DNA from: Rhodobacter sp. | GTDB taxonomy: Bacteria > Pseudomonadota > Alphaproteobacteria > Rhodobacterales > Rhodobacteraceae | DNA length: 64,000 nt | NCBI GenBank assembly: GCA_020637595.1 | Contig: JACKKE010000012.1 | Span: 1 to 64,000, forward strand | Reading direction: 5' to 3' | In this document: positions 8,753-17,356 of the stretch, in pieces | Layout of the letters: the number at the start of each line of letters is the position of its first letter | How positions within the stretch are numbered: position 1 is the first letter of the stretch | Made by a program: the position numbers and the translations under genes | The notes under the pieces: model-generated | Databases searched by the model: none | What the model saw: the letters and a program-made list of their open reading frames with translations, nothing else | Told to the model about the DNA's origin: nothing

Positions 8753-9550
8753 ATGAGCCGCCTGCGCGCCACCATCCTGGGCTGCGGATCCTCGGGCGGG
8801 GTGCCGCGGCTGGGTGGCGACTGGGGCGCCTGCGACCCGACGAACCCGCGCAACCGCCGCCGGCGCTGCTCGTTGCTGCTGGAGCGGACCGGCGACACCG
8901 GCACCACGCGGGTGCTGATCGACACCTCGCCCGACATGCGCGAGCAGCTGCTGGACGCCGGCATCGGCCATCTGGACGCCGTGGTCTATACCCACAGCCA
9001 TGCCGACCATGTCCACGGCATCGACGATTTGCGGATGATCGTCTTCAACACCCGCAAGCGGTTGCAGGTCTGGGCGGATGGCGCCACCCAGGAGGCGCTG
9101 CTCAGCCGCTTCGGCTATGCCTTCGTCCAGCCTGCGGGTTCGCCCTATCCGCCGATCCTCGACCTGAACACGATCGACGGGCGGTTTGCCATCGAGGGGG
9201 CCGGCGGCGCCATCGAGCTGCAGCCATTCCGCGTCGATCACGGCAGCATCGACGCGCTGGGCTTTCGCATCGGCGGGCTGGCCTATCTGCCCGACGCGGT
9301 GCGCATCCCCGAGGACAGCTGGCCGGTGCTGGCGGATCTCGACGTCTTCATCGTCGACGCCCTGCGCTACAAGCCGCATCCGACCCACGCCCATGTCGCG
9401 ATGGCGCTGGACTGGATCGAGCGCGCGGCACCGCGGCACGCGGTGCTGACCAACATGCATGTCGACCTCGACCATGCGGTGCTGGAATCCGAAACCCCCG
9501 ACCACGTCACCCCCGCCCATGACGGAATGGTGCTGGACCTGCCGCTATGA
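8753..9550 (+). CDS. MBL-fold metal-dependent hydrolase (PhnP-like)
   Basis: A 265-residue metallo-beta-lactamase-fold phosphodiesterase-like enzyme. The zinc motif THSHADH sits at about 80-86, with further ligands in the RVDHGS region, DALRYKPHPTHAHV and TNMHVDLDH. The N-terminus LGCGSSGGVPRLGGDWGACDP is characteristic of the PhnP-like branch, which hydrolyses cyclic phosphodiesters. No phosphonate genes are nearby, and this branch commonly accompanies tatD in alphaproteobacteria with unknown substrate. ATG 8753 follows GGAAAGGACATCGC. Confidence 0.9.
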   Translation: MSRLRATILGCGSSGGVPRLGGDWGACDPTNPRNRRRRCSLLLERTGDTGTTRVLIDTSPDMREQLLDAGIGHLDAVVYTHSHADHVHGIDDLRMIVFNTRKRLQVWADGATQEALLSRFGYAFVQPAGSPYPPILDLNTIDGRFAIEGAGGAIELQPFRVDHGSIDALGFRIGGLAYLPDAVRIPEDSWPVLADLDVFIVDALRYKPHPTHAHVAMALDWIERAAPRHAVLTNMHVDLDHAVLESETPDHVTPAHDGMVLDLPL

Positions 9551-9577
9551 GGCCGTTGTGAGACAGAAGGAACACCG

Positions 9578-10507
9578 ATGCAGGCCCTGATCGACGTCAT
9601 CCTGCCGGTGTTCCTGGTCGTCACTGCCGGTTATGGCGTGGTCTGGCGCGGCTGGATGTCGGAGCCGGCGATCGACGGGTTGATGAAATTCGCCCAGAGC
9701 TTTGCCATCCCGGTGATGCTGTTCCTGGCGATCTGGCAATTGAACCTGGGTCAGGTTTTCGACTGGCGGCTGCTGGTGGCGTATTACGCGGGGGCGATCA
9801 GCGGGTTCCTCGCCGGGTTGTTCGGCGCGCACTATCTCTTCAACCGCGACTGGGAGGACGCCGTCGCGGTCGGCTTTGTCGGGCTCTTTTCCAACGCGGT
9901 GCTGCTCGGTCTGGCAATCACCGAGCGCGCCTATGGTCCCGATGCGCTGGCCGGCAACTATGCCATCGTCTCGCTGAACGCACCGATCTGCTATCTGATC
10001 GGCGTGGTGACGATGGAGGGGGTGCGCGCCCGCGGCGCGGGGCTGGGCACCACCGCCGCCAAGGTGGTCAAGGGTATGGTGTCGAACCCGCTGGTCATTG
10101 GCCTGGGGCTGGGCGCGCTGGCGAACCTGACGCAGCCACCGCTGCCCGGCGCGGTCGTCGACGCGCTCAGCCTGATCGGCCGCGCCGGCCTTCCGGCGGC
10201 GCTGTTCGCGCTGGGCGGGATCCTCTATCGCTACCGGCCCGAGGGCGACCTTCGGCTGATCGCCTATATGGTGGCGATCGCACTGCTGCTGCATCCGGCG
10301 ATCACCTGGGTTCTGGGGCGGCTTCTGGGGGTCGAGGCCGGGCATTTCCGTTCGGGCGTGGTCACCGCGGCGATGGCGCCGGGGGTCAACGCCTATCTCT
10401 TTGCCAACATGTATGGCCGGGCCAAGCGCGTCGCCGCCTCGACGGTGCTGGTGGCTACGGTGCTGTGCGTCCTGACGGCCTGGGGCTGGATGGCCCTGCT
10501 GGGCTAG
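9578..10507 (+). CDS. AEC (auxin efflux carrier) family transporter
   Basis: A 309-residue inner-membrane protein with about ten hydrophobic segments in two five-helix halves. The opening MQALIDVILPVFLVVTAGYG and the mid-protein LGLAITERAYG and NAPICYLIGVV segments are typical of AEC permeases, which export or import small organic anions. AGAAGGA precedes ATG 9578. The gene starts 27 nt after the MBL gene and could be read from the same transcript. Substrate unknown. Its stop codon interlocks with that of the convergent GMC gene. Confidence 0.88.
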   Translation: MQALIDVILPVFLVVTAGYGVVWRGWMSEPAIDGLMKFAQSFAIPVMLFLAIWQLNLGQVFDWRLLVAYYAGAISGFLAGLFGAHYLFNRDWEDAVAVGFVGLFSNAVLLGLAITERAYGPDALAGNYAIVSLNAPICYLIGVVTMEGVRARGAGLGTTAAKVVKGMVSNPLVIGLGLGALANLTQPPLPGAVVDALSLIGRAGLPAALFALGGILYRYRPEGDLRLIAYMVAIALLLHPAITWVLGRLLGVEAGHFRSGVVTAAMAPGVNAYLFANMYGRAKRVAASTVLVATVLCVLTAWGWMALLG

Positions 10508-12120
10508 CCCCCCGCACCCAGATCTGCTTTGATCAGATCCGCCGCGCGCTCGGCGACCATGATCGTCGGCGCGTTGGTATTGCCGCTGACCAGTGTCGGC
10601 ATGACACTGGCATCCACCACCCTGAGCCCGGCAATCCCCCGCACCCGCAACCGCGGGTCGACCACCGCCAGCGCGTCCTGCCCCATCCGACAGGTGCCCA
10701 CCGGGTGATAGATCGTGTCCGCCCGCGCCCGGATATCGGCCTCGAGCGCCGCATCCGACCCGTCATGCGGATAAAGCCGCGCGCCACGCCAGGGGGCCAG
10801 CGGCGGCGCCTCCATGATCGCCTCGGTCAGCCGCGCCCCCGTCATCAGCAAGGGCAGATCGCGCGGGTCCGACAGGAACCCCGGGTCGATACGCGGCGGC
10901 TGCGCGGGATGGGCCGAGTTCAACCCGACCGAGCCCCGGCTGAACGGCCTGAGCACGCAGACATGGCAGGAAAACCCGTTCGCCATGTGGATCTTGCGCA
11001 GATGATCGTCGACGATCGCCACGACGAAATGCAGCTGCAGGTCGGGCCGCTCCAGCCCCGGATCGGATTTCAGGAACGCCCCCGCTTCGGCAAAGGGCGT
11101 CGCGAACAGCCCCTCGCCGCTGCGCCGCCACTCCAGCCCGGCCTTGACCAGCCGCCCGAGGCCGCCCGGGTTGAGCCCGACCACATCCGGGCGCCGAGAC
11201 CGATAGCTCAGGATATAGTCCAGATGATCCTGCAGGTTCTGCCCGACCCCGGGCAACTCCTGCACCACCCGGATGCCCTGCGCCCGCAGCTCGTCCGCCG
11301 GCCCGATCCCCGACATCATCAGGATCTGCGGCGAACCAAAGGCCCCGGCCGACAGGATCACCTCGCGCCGCGCCGTGATCCGCTGCCGCCGCCCACCGTG
11401 GCGGATCGTCAACCCGGTCGCACGCCCGTCGACCACCTCGACCCGCTCGGCCAGCCGCCGGGTCATCACCGTCAGGTTGGGCCGCTCCATCACCGGATGC
11501 AGATAGCCGGCAGCCGCCGAACACCGCTCGCCCTTGCGCGGGCCGGAATGGAATTGCGTAACCTGATAGAACCCCGCCCCCTGTTGCTCATGGCCGTTGA
11601 AATCCGGGTTCTCGGGCAGCTGTCCCTCGGCGCAGGCCTCGATGAACGCCCGCCCGATGGGGCGCGGCTGGCGCTGGTCGGCGACACGCAACGGCCCGCC
11701 CGTGCTGTGCAACCCCGAGGCGCCGCGCGCATTGTCCTCGGCCTTGAGGAAATAGGGCAGGCAAGCGCCCCAGTCCCAGCCCTCGGCCCCCAGATCCGCC
11801 CAGCCATCGTAATCGGCAGGCTGCCCGCGCACATAGAGCATCGCGTTGATCGCGCTCGAGCCGCCCAGCGCCTTGCCGCGCGGCTGATAGCCCCGCCGCC
11901 CGTTCAACCCCGGCTGCGGCACCGTCCGAAATGCCCAGTTGTTCAGCCTGGGCCGCCCCGAGATCATCGCCGCCGCCAAGGCCGGCGCCCGCACCAGAAG
12001 GCCGCGCCCGTCGCCGCCCGCCTCGATCAGACAGACGCTGACCGAGGGGTCCTCGGACAATCGCGCCGCTAGAACCGACCCAGCCGAACCGCCGCCTGCA
12101 ATCACATAGTCGAATTCCAC
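10504..12120 (-). CDS. GMC family FAD-dependent oxidoreductase (choline dehydrogenase-like)
   Basis: A 538-residue flavoenzyme that oxidises an alcohol to an aldehyde. The N-terminal FAD site is DYVIAGGGSAGSVLAARLSE, the GMC signature is near GKALGGSSAINAMLYVRG, and the C-terminal active-site region is YHPVGTCRMG with SGNTNAPTIMVAERAADLI. GTG 12120 is taken as the start because GGAGGCGGCG lies directly upstream (12121-12130) and VEFDYVIAGGG is the normal beginning of the fold. The much longer open frame upstream is antisense to the amidase gene. Substrate unknown: no betaine genes are adjacent. Confidence 0.9.
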   Translation of the reverse strand: MEFDYVIAGGGSAGSVLAARLSEDPSVSVCLIEAGGDGRGLLVRAPALAAAMISGRPRLNNWAFRTVPQPGLNGRRGYQPRGKALGGSSAINAMLYVRGQPADYDGWADLGAEGWDWGACLPYFLKAEDNARGASGLHSTGGPLRVADQRQPRPIGRAFIEACAEGQLPENPDFNGHEQQGAGFYQVTQFHSGPRKGERCSAAAGYLHPVMERPNLTVMTRRLAERVEVVDGRATGLTIRHGGRRQRITARREVILSAGAFGSPQILMMSGIGPADELRAQGIRVVQELPGVGQNLQDHLDYILSYRSRRPDVVGLNPGGLGRLVKAGLEWRRSGEGLFATPFAEAGAFLKSDPGLERPDLQLHFVVAIVDDHLRKIHMANGFSCHVCVLRPFSRGSVGLNSAHPAQPPRIDPGFLSDPRDLPLLMTGARLTEAIMEAPPLAPWRGARLYPHDGSDAALEADIRARADTIYHPVGTCRMGQDALAVVDPRLRVRGIAGLRVVDASVMPTLVSGNTNAPTIMVAERAADLIKADLGAGG

Positions 12121-12279
12121 CGCCGCCTCCCCCTGCTGGCCGCCGCCCGACTGTGCACCCGCAACCGCGATCTGCCAAGCGTCCCGCTGCGACCCCGTCA
12201 CGCCCGGCAACAAAGAAAGATTGCGCCAGGGCGATACGGCTGCCAGTCTCGCGGCGCATAGCAAGACAGGGAACCCCGC

Positions 12280-13701
12280 ATGTCCGATACCCCGCTCTGG
12301 CAGCTTTCGGCCACCGAACTCAGCGCCCTGACCCGGTCGCGCGACATCAGCGCCGAAGAGGCGACCCGCGCCGCCGTCGACCGGATGCGCGCACTCAACC
12401 CGGATCTGAATGCGGTGGTCGAGGATCTGGGCGACGCGGCCCTGGCACGCGCGCGCGCCCTCGACACGGACGGGGGCGATCGCGGGCCGCTGTTCGGCGT
12501 CCCGGTGACGATCAAGGTCAACGTCGACCAGAAGGGCCACGCCACCACCAACGGCCTCCCCGCGCTCAAGGACTGGATCGCGCCGGACGACGCGCCGCTG
12601 GTCAAGAACCTGCTGGCCGCCGGCGCCGTGGTGATCGGACGCACCAACACGCCGGAATTCTCGTTCCGCGCCGACACCGACAACCCGCTGCACGGGCGCA
12701 CCCATAACCCCTGGGGACGGCATATCAGCCCCGGCGGATCCTCGGGCGGCGCGGGCTCGGCGGTGATGGCCGGCATGGGACCGCTGGCGCATGGCAACGA
12801 CATTGGCGGTTCGCTGCGGTTTCCGGCCTCGGCCACCGGCGCGGTCACAGTCAAACCCGGGCTGGGCCGGGTGCCCGCCTGGAACCCCTCGCAGGCGACC
12901 GAGCGGGGCATGCTGGCGCAGGCGATGTCGGTGCAGGGGCTTTTGGTGCGCAATGCGCGCGATCTGCATCTGGCGATGCCGGTGATGATCCGCCCCGACC
13001 CGGGCGATCCCTTTCATGTGCCCCTGCCCTGGAAGGGCGCCCCGACCGACGGGCCGATCAAGGTCGGGTTCACCAAAAGCACCCTCGACTTCCCGCTGCA
13101 TCCCGAAGTCGACGCGGCGCTGGACGATGCGCGCGAGGCGCTGGTGGACGCGGGCTATTCGGTGGTCGAGGTCGCCCCCCCTTATCTGGCCGAACTGGCC
13201 GAGGTCAGTTTCCGTGCGCTGATGACCGAATCGCTGGCGCTGATCTGGGAAGACGTCAAGCGGCTGGGCTCGGCCACGGTGATTGCCGTGTTCGAGGAGT
13301 ATTTCCGCCAGTTTCCGCCCTACGAACACGACGAATACCTGCGGATCGTCGCCCGGCGCACCCTCTATGCCCGCGCCTGGTCGCAGCTTCTGGCCGACTG
13401 CCCGCTGGTGCTGACGCCCTTCCTGCCCGATCCCTTCTTTGGCCCCGATGCCGATGCCGGCGGCGAGGACGGCGTCCGCGCGGTCCTGGGCGCCGCTTTC
13501 TGGTCGACCTCGATGAATTTCCTCGGCCAGCCGGCCGGCAACGTCCCGGCCCGCCTCGCCGCGCTCGACACGGGGCCGCAACCGATCGGCGTGCAGATCG
13601 TCGGCCGGCGCTGGCGCGAGGATCTGGTCGTCGACGCGATGGCCGCAATCGAGGAGCGCGTGGGGCCGATGGCCCCCCGGCTCTGGGCGCGCACTGGCTG
13701 A
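12280..13701 (+). CDS. Amidase family protein
   Basis: A 473-residue amidase-signature hydrolase. The Ser-cisSer-Lys triad can be traced to the Lys in VPVTIKVNVDQKG, the cis-Ser in the Gly/Ser-rich SPGGSSGGAGSAV loop and the nucleophile in GNDIGGSLRFPA. These enzymes cleave carboxamides to acids and ammonia in the cytosol. It is divergent from the GMC gene (159-nt gap), with an M20 amidohydrolase convergent to it. Together these suggest scavenging of amides or N-acyl compounds, but the substrate cannot be predicted. Confidence 0.92.
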   Translation: MSDTPLWQLSATELSALTRSRDISAEEATRAAVDRMRALNPDLNAVVEDLGDAALARARALDTDGGDRGPLFGVPVTIKVNVDQKGHATTNGLPALKDWIAPDDAPLVKNLLAAGAVVIGRTNTPEFSFRADTDNPLHGRTHNPWGRHISPGGSSGGAGSAVMAGMGPLAHGNDIGGSLRFPASATGAVTVKPGLGRVPAWNPSQATERGMLAQAMSVQGLLVRNARDLHLAMPVMIRPDPGDPFHVPLPWKGAPTDGPIKVGFTKSTLDFPLHPEVDAALDDAREALVDAGYSVVEVAPPYLAELAEVSFRALMTESLALIWEDVKRLGSATVIAVFEEYFRQFPPYEHDEYLRIVARRTLYARAWSQLLADCPLVLTPFLPDPFFGPDADAGGEDGVRAVLGAAFWSTSMNFLGQPAGNVPARLAALDTGPQPIGVQIVGRRWREDLVVDAMAAIEERVGPMAPRLWARTG

Positions 13702-13714
13702 AGGCGCACGGCGG

Positions 13715-14872
13715 TCAGGCGGCGGCGCCGCGCTCCTCGACCATCCGCGCCATCAGCGCCGCCCCCAGGGGCAGCGAATCGTCGTCAAACACATAACCCG
13801 GGTTGTGCAGCGGCACCGTGCCCGCGTGGCCGACCGTGCAATAGGCCCCGGGCACGACCTGCAGCATATCCGCGAAATCCTCGGATCCCATCACCTTGTC
13901 GGCGCGCTGCACCGCCTTGTCCCCGACAAAGCCGCGCGCGGCCTCCAACATCGCCGCCGACAGCGACAGATCGTTCTCCAGCACGTCGAAGACATTGCGC
14001 ATGTCCAGCGTGATCTCGACGCCATACGCCCGCGCCATGCCCTCGCACAGCTCTTCCATCCGCCGGGTCACCAGCGCCGCCGCGTCGCGGCTGAAATACC
14101 GCACGGTTCCGGCCAGTGTCGCCACCTCGGGGATCACGTTATAGGCCGCGCCCGCATGGATCTGCGTCACCGACAGCACGATCTGCTCGGTCGCCTTGAC
14201 GTTGCGTGCAACGATCGTCTGCAGCTGCTGCACCAGCGCCGAGGCAATCACGATCGTGTCGATGCCGGTATCGGGCGAGGCCGCGTGGCAGCCCTTGCCG
14301 GTGATCTTGATGTCGAAAAAATTCGCCCCCGCCATCGCCGGCCCGGGGGTCAGACCGATCTCGCCCGGCCCGTGATAGGGCGAATTGTGCAGCGCATAGA
14401 CCTCGTCGCAGGGGAAGCGGTCAAAGAGCCCGTCAGCGATCATCGCCCGCGCGCCGCCCAGCCCCTCCTCGGCCGGCTGAAAGATGAACACCGCAGTGCC
14501 TGCGAAATCCCGCGTCTCGGCCAGATAGCGCGCCGCGCCCAACAGCATCGTCGTATGCGCGTCATGGCCGCAGGCGTGCATCACCCCCGGCGTCTTCGAG
14601 GCCCAGGGCAGGTTGGTCTGCTCGTCGATCGGCAACGCATCCATATCCGCGCGCAGCCCGATGGTCCTCCCCGGACGGTTGCCCTGCAGCACACCGACCA
14701 CCCCGGTGCCGCCGATCCCGGTCGTCACCGCGATGCCCAGCCGCTCCAGCTCGGCCGCGACGATCCCCGATGTCCGGTGCTCCTGAAACCCCAGTTCGGG
14801 GTGCTCGTGCAGGTCGCGGCGGATGACCGTCAGTTCGGCCGCGAAATCGGTGATGCGCTGGGGAATGGACAT
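13715..14872 (-). CDS. M20 family metallopeptidase/aminoacylase (hippurate hydrolase-like)
   Basis: A 385-residue dizinc amidohydrolase. Metal and catalytic residues are seen in GLRADMDALPI, VMHACGHDAHTTM, FIFQPAEEGLGGA and the late VPLHNPGYVFDD. The inserted dimerisation domain is intact (ITGKGCHAASPDTGIDTI). The family hydrolyses N-acyl amino acids such as hippurate or N-acetyl amino acids. ATG 14872 follows a plausible GGAGCC ribosome-binding site. It ends 13 nt from the convergent amidase. Confidence 0.92.
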   Translation of the reverse strand: MSIPQRITDFAAELTVIRRDLHEHPELGFQEHRTSGIVAAELERLGIAVTTGIGGTGVVGVLQGNRPGRTIGLRADMDALPIDEQTNLPWASKTPGVMHACGHDAHTTMLLGAARYLAETRDFAGTAVFIFQPAEEGLGGARAMIADGLFDRFPCDEVYALHNSPYHGPGEIGLTPGPAMAGANFFDIKITGKGCHAASPDTGIDTIVIASALVQQLQTIVARNVKATEQIVLSVTQIHAGAAYNVIPEVATLAGTVRYFSRDAAALVTRRMEELCEGMARAYGVEITLDMRNVFDVLENDLSLSAAMLEAARGFVGDKAVQRADKVMGSEDFADMLQVVPGAYCTVGHAGTVPLHNPGYVFDDDSLPLGAALMARMVEERGAAA

Positions 14873-14942
14873 GGCAGGCTCCGTGTTGGCTCGTCCACAG
14901 GCTGCCCGCCTTGTGCCTTTGGCGCAACGGGAAACCCGCCTT

Positions 14943-14966
14943 CGCTTTCATCTTGCCGCAAATACG
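14943..14966 (-). repeat. Degenerate copy of the intergenic repeat core
   Basis: On the minus strand this reads TATTTGCGGCAAGATGAAAG, close to the core TATTTGCGACGCAAAGATG that ends the larger repeat copies near 49.9 and 57.9 kb. It lies downstream of the minus-strand Hint gene, in the same gene-relative position as the other copies. Confidence 0.5.
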
Positions 14967-15015
14967 CCCGCCCCGGCCGGATGCGGGCGCCGTGGTGATG
15001 GATGGCGCGAAACGA

Positions 15016-15046
15016 CCAGGGCCGCCCCGATCCGGGACGGCCCTGG
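15016..15046 (-). terminator. Strong hairpin after the Hint-domain gene
   Basis: CCAGGGCCG at 15016-15024 pairs with CGGCCCTGG at 15038-15046, and CCC/GGG extends the stem inside. It lies 22 nt beyond the stop of the minus-strand gene ending at 15068. There is no strong U-run, so it may act as a terminator or as a 3'-end stabiliser. Confidence 0.6.
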
Positions 15047-15067
15047 CAATGGCATGGACAGCCAGGC

Positions 15068-16618
15068 TCAGGCGGCGAAGAGCCCCTGGGCCTCGGCGCT
15101 GTTCAGCACCGGCCGCGCCGCGGCAAAGGCCTGGCGGCCTGCCTCGGTCGCCAACTCCGGGAACAGCCCCAGCAGTTCTGCCCGGGTCGCCGCGTCCAGC
15201 GCGCCCATCACCGCCTCGGCGGGCTGGAAGCTCTCGGTCCAGGCGCCCTCGGCGCGGATGATCTGATGCGCGTCGCACATCACGTGGATATAGCTCACGC
15301 CCTCGGTCAGATCCTGGCTCACGCCCGGCAGGCCCAGCAGATCCGCCGCGCAGACCAGCACCTCGCGCTCGCCGAACATCAGTTCCGCCCGCGCGCCGGT
15401 GATCAGCATCCGGTGGCGCGGCGAGACGATCAGGTCGCGCTCGGGCAGGCCGCGGCCCAGCGCCCCGGCGGCGATGCGCACCGGCGCGGCGGCCGGCACG
15501 CGGGCCAGATCGGCCGCGCTCAGGTCGCGCCGGCCGACCCAGGCCAGCGGCTGATAGCCGTGGTCGCGGGTCAGCACCTTGTCGCCCGGGGCCAGATCCT
15601 CGACCGCCACCTTGCCGCGCAGCGTGTCGATCATCGTGCCGGGGGTGAAGCAGAGGATCTCCTCGAAATTCTCGAAATACATCCGCGAGCCGTCGGGGAA
15701 ATCGACATAGCCCGACATCGTCATCGTGCCCGGAGGCGCCCCGGCCCCGGTATAGGGCACCGAGCTGGTGATCGTCACGACCGGCGCCGGATCCCCGGGG
15801 TTCGCCGGCGTCGGCAGCTCCAGCGTGTCAAACCCGTCCGAGCCGTCAACCACACCCGTCGTCGACGTCACAACCTGCACGTTGTCGTTGCCCGAACCCA
15901 GGCCGAGACGCTCGATTTCCTCGAAGTTGATCGTCGACGAACCGTCGGCGATCGTGCCTTCCTCGTCGCCCGAGAAGACCACGTTCATCGCGTTGGTCAC
16001 CGCCGAGCCGTCGAGATGGTCGCCGGTCGCCGTCTCGCCGGTCTCGCCGCCCACGATCAGGTGGTTGCCGAAGCCGTCGAAGATCATGAAGGTGTCGTCG
16101 CCCGACCCGCCATAGGCGCTGTCGTTGCCGCTGTCGGTCACCAGCGTGTCGTTGCCATAGCCCGGATCGACCGGATCGCCCGGCTCGCGCCCGCCATTGT
16201 CGCCCGGGTTGCTGTCGCCGATCAGAATGTCGTCGCCCTCGCCGCCCTCGATCAGGTCGTCGCCGGCACCGCCCACCAGCTTGTCGTCGCCGGTGTTACC
16301 GAACAGCGTATCGTTGCCGGTATCGCCCCACAGGGTGTCGTTGTCGGCGCCGCCATCCATCTGGTCGTCGCCGTCGCCGCCAAAGAGCCAGTCCTCGCCC
16401 GTGCCGCCGGCGATGGTGTCATCGCCCCAGCCGCCAAAGACGGTATCGTTGCCGCCCCCGGCATCGACGTTCGAGCCGGTGTTGCCCATCACGTCGCCAT
16501 CGACGTCGGTATAGCCGGATCCGATCACCTCGCCGAGGTCGGTCCCGTCAACGATACCGGGGGTGCCGTTCAGCGGGTCGAGGGCCGGGTTCTGCGTATT
16601 CGTGTTGCTCGGCGGCAT
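15068..16618 (-). CDS. Secreted RTX-repeat protein with C-terminal Hint (hedgehog/intein) domain
   Basis: A 516-residue acidic protein with no N-terminal signal peptide. Residues 50-130 hold about nine glycine/aspartate nonapeptides of the RTX type (GGxGxD), which bind Ca2+ after type I secretion. A Thr/Gly/Asp-rich region with a laminin-like strand pattern follows. A Hint domain starts at CFTPGT (Cys323) and runs through LTRDHGYQPLAWVGRR, LIVSPRHRMLI and YIHVMCDAHQIIRAEGAWTESFQP. Hint domains self-cleave or transfer their N-terminal partner. This architecture is common in Rhodobacterales, with unproven function. No type I secretion genes are adjacent. AGGAG precedes ATG 16618, and a 6-bp hairpin (16635-16650) sits just upstream in the leader. 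Confidence 0.88.
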   Translation of the reverse strand: MPPSNTNTQNPALDPLNGTPGIVDGTDLGEVIGSGYTDVDGDVMGNTGSNVDAGGGNDTVFGGWGDDTIAGGTGEDWLFGGDGDDQMDGGADNDTLWGDTGNDTLFGNTGDDKLVGGAGDDLIEGGEGDDILIGDSNPGDNGGREPGDPVDPGYGNDTLVTDSGNDSAYGGSGDDTFMIFDGFGNHLIVGGETGETATGDHLDGSAVTNAMNVVFSGDEEGTIADGSSTINFEEIERLGLGSGNDNVQVVTSTTGVVDGSDGFDTLELPTPANPGDPAPVVTITSSVPYTGAGAPPGTMTMSGYVDFPDGSRMYFENFEEILCFTPGTMIDTLRGKVAVEDLAPGDKVLTRDHGYQPLAWVGRRDLSAADLARVPAAAPVRIAAGALGRGLPERDLIVSPRHRMLITGARAELMFGEREVLVCAADLLGLPGVSQDLTEGVSYIHVMCDAHQIIRAEGAWTESFQPAEAVMGALDAATRAELLGLFPELATEAGRQAFAAARPVLNSAEAQGLFAA

Positions 16619-17356
16619 AGCTTACACTCCTGATGTCCGCGCCAGCGGACTGCGCTGTTCCTTCGCGTCACCTGGCGACGCACTCACTGTCCCGGGGCTT
16701 CCGGAACCAATCGATACCTGTTCGGGTTGTGCGTCTGGCCATCTCGCCGGGCGCGGCCGCAGCCGCGTTTGTCGACATGAGCATGTCACCCTTGAGTGCC
16801 TTGGCAGCATCCCGGTCGAGCCACCCCCATAGCCCGACGCCCGTCTCCGGGCAGAGGCCACTATAGCAAACCCCCTGCAAAAACAAAAAGAAAACTCGGT
16901 TGGCCTCCGAAATTGCGCGGTCGAACGGCGGCCTTTGCCGCGGTCGGCGGCATCATATCGTTTCCATTTTGGAAACAGACAGGACGGTGTTTTTGCCCCT
17001 CGACTGCCTTTTCCCCGCCACATTCTCGCCATCTTTCGCCCGGGCACCACTTATGCGTGTGTTCCCTCCAGGGATTGTTCAATGGCGCGAACCGAAGGCC
17101 CGACACCGACCTGTTGAAAAAGTGATGAACGGCCGCATCACCGCCGTTTCCACGCCTCGTGCAGCGGGCGGTTCGACCGGGAATTGTCCACGGGCTGGAA
17201 AACGAAGTGATTCGGGGCGCCGGGGTCATCGAGGCGCCCCCAGGCACTGGCCAAGCCCCCGTCGCGGCGCTATCTCGATGCCAGGACCGGACCATGCGGC
17301 CTGCGCCCCGGCAGGCTGGACCCCAAAGCCAGAGAAACGAAAGCAGGCCGCCGCGT
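16619..17356. other. 738-nt divergent intergenic region
   Basis: No convincing gene is seen on either strand. It holds an AT-rich island around 16860-16900; a dyad GTTTCC-N5-GGAAAC at 16960-16976 that looks like an operator; and a GC-rich hairpin, GGGGCGCC at 17214-17221 with GGCGCCCC at 17233-17240, in the presumed leader of the radical SAM gene. Unusually long for this compact window, it probably carries the regulation of both flanking genes. Confidence 0.6.
16860..16886 (-). promoter_or_regulatory. Possible promoter of the Hint/RTX gene
   Basis: On the minus strand TATAGT (16865-16860) is a good -10 box. A T-rich TTGTTT (16886-16881) lies 15 nt upstream as a weak -35. Transcription from here would give a leader of about 230 nt. 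This is a visual call only. Confidence 0.35.

Noticed and set aside
12121..13581. Long upstream extension of the GMC oxidoreductase frame to over 1000 codons
   Set aside because: The extension is antisense to the amidase gene. The GTG at 12120 with GGAGG starts the recognisable FAD domain.
16197..16480. CRISPR-like array of short repeats
   Set aside because: The repeats are the imperfect nonapeptide coding units of the RTX domain; spacers and identical direct repeats are absent.
15002..16633. Plus-strand open frame opposite the Hint/RTX gene
   Set aside because: A His/Arg/Val-rich shadow of the RTX repeats with no domain. The minus-strand frame has clear RTX and Hint motifs.
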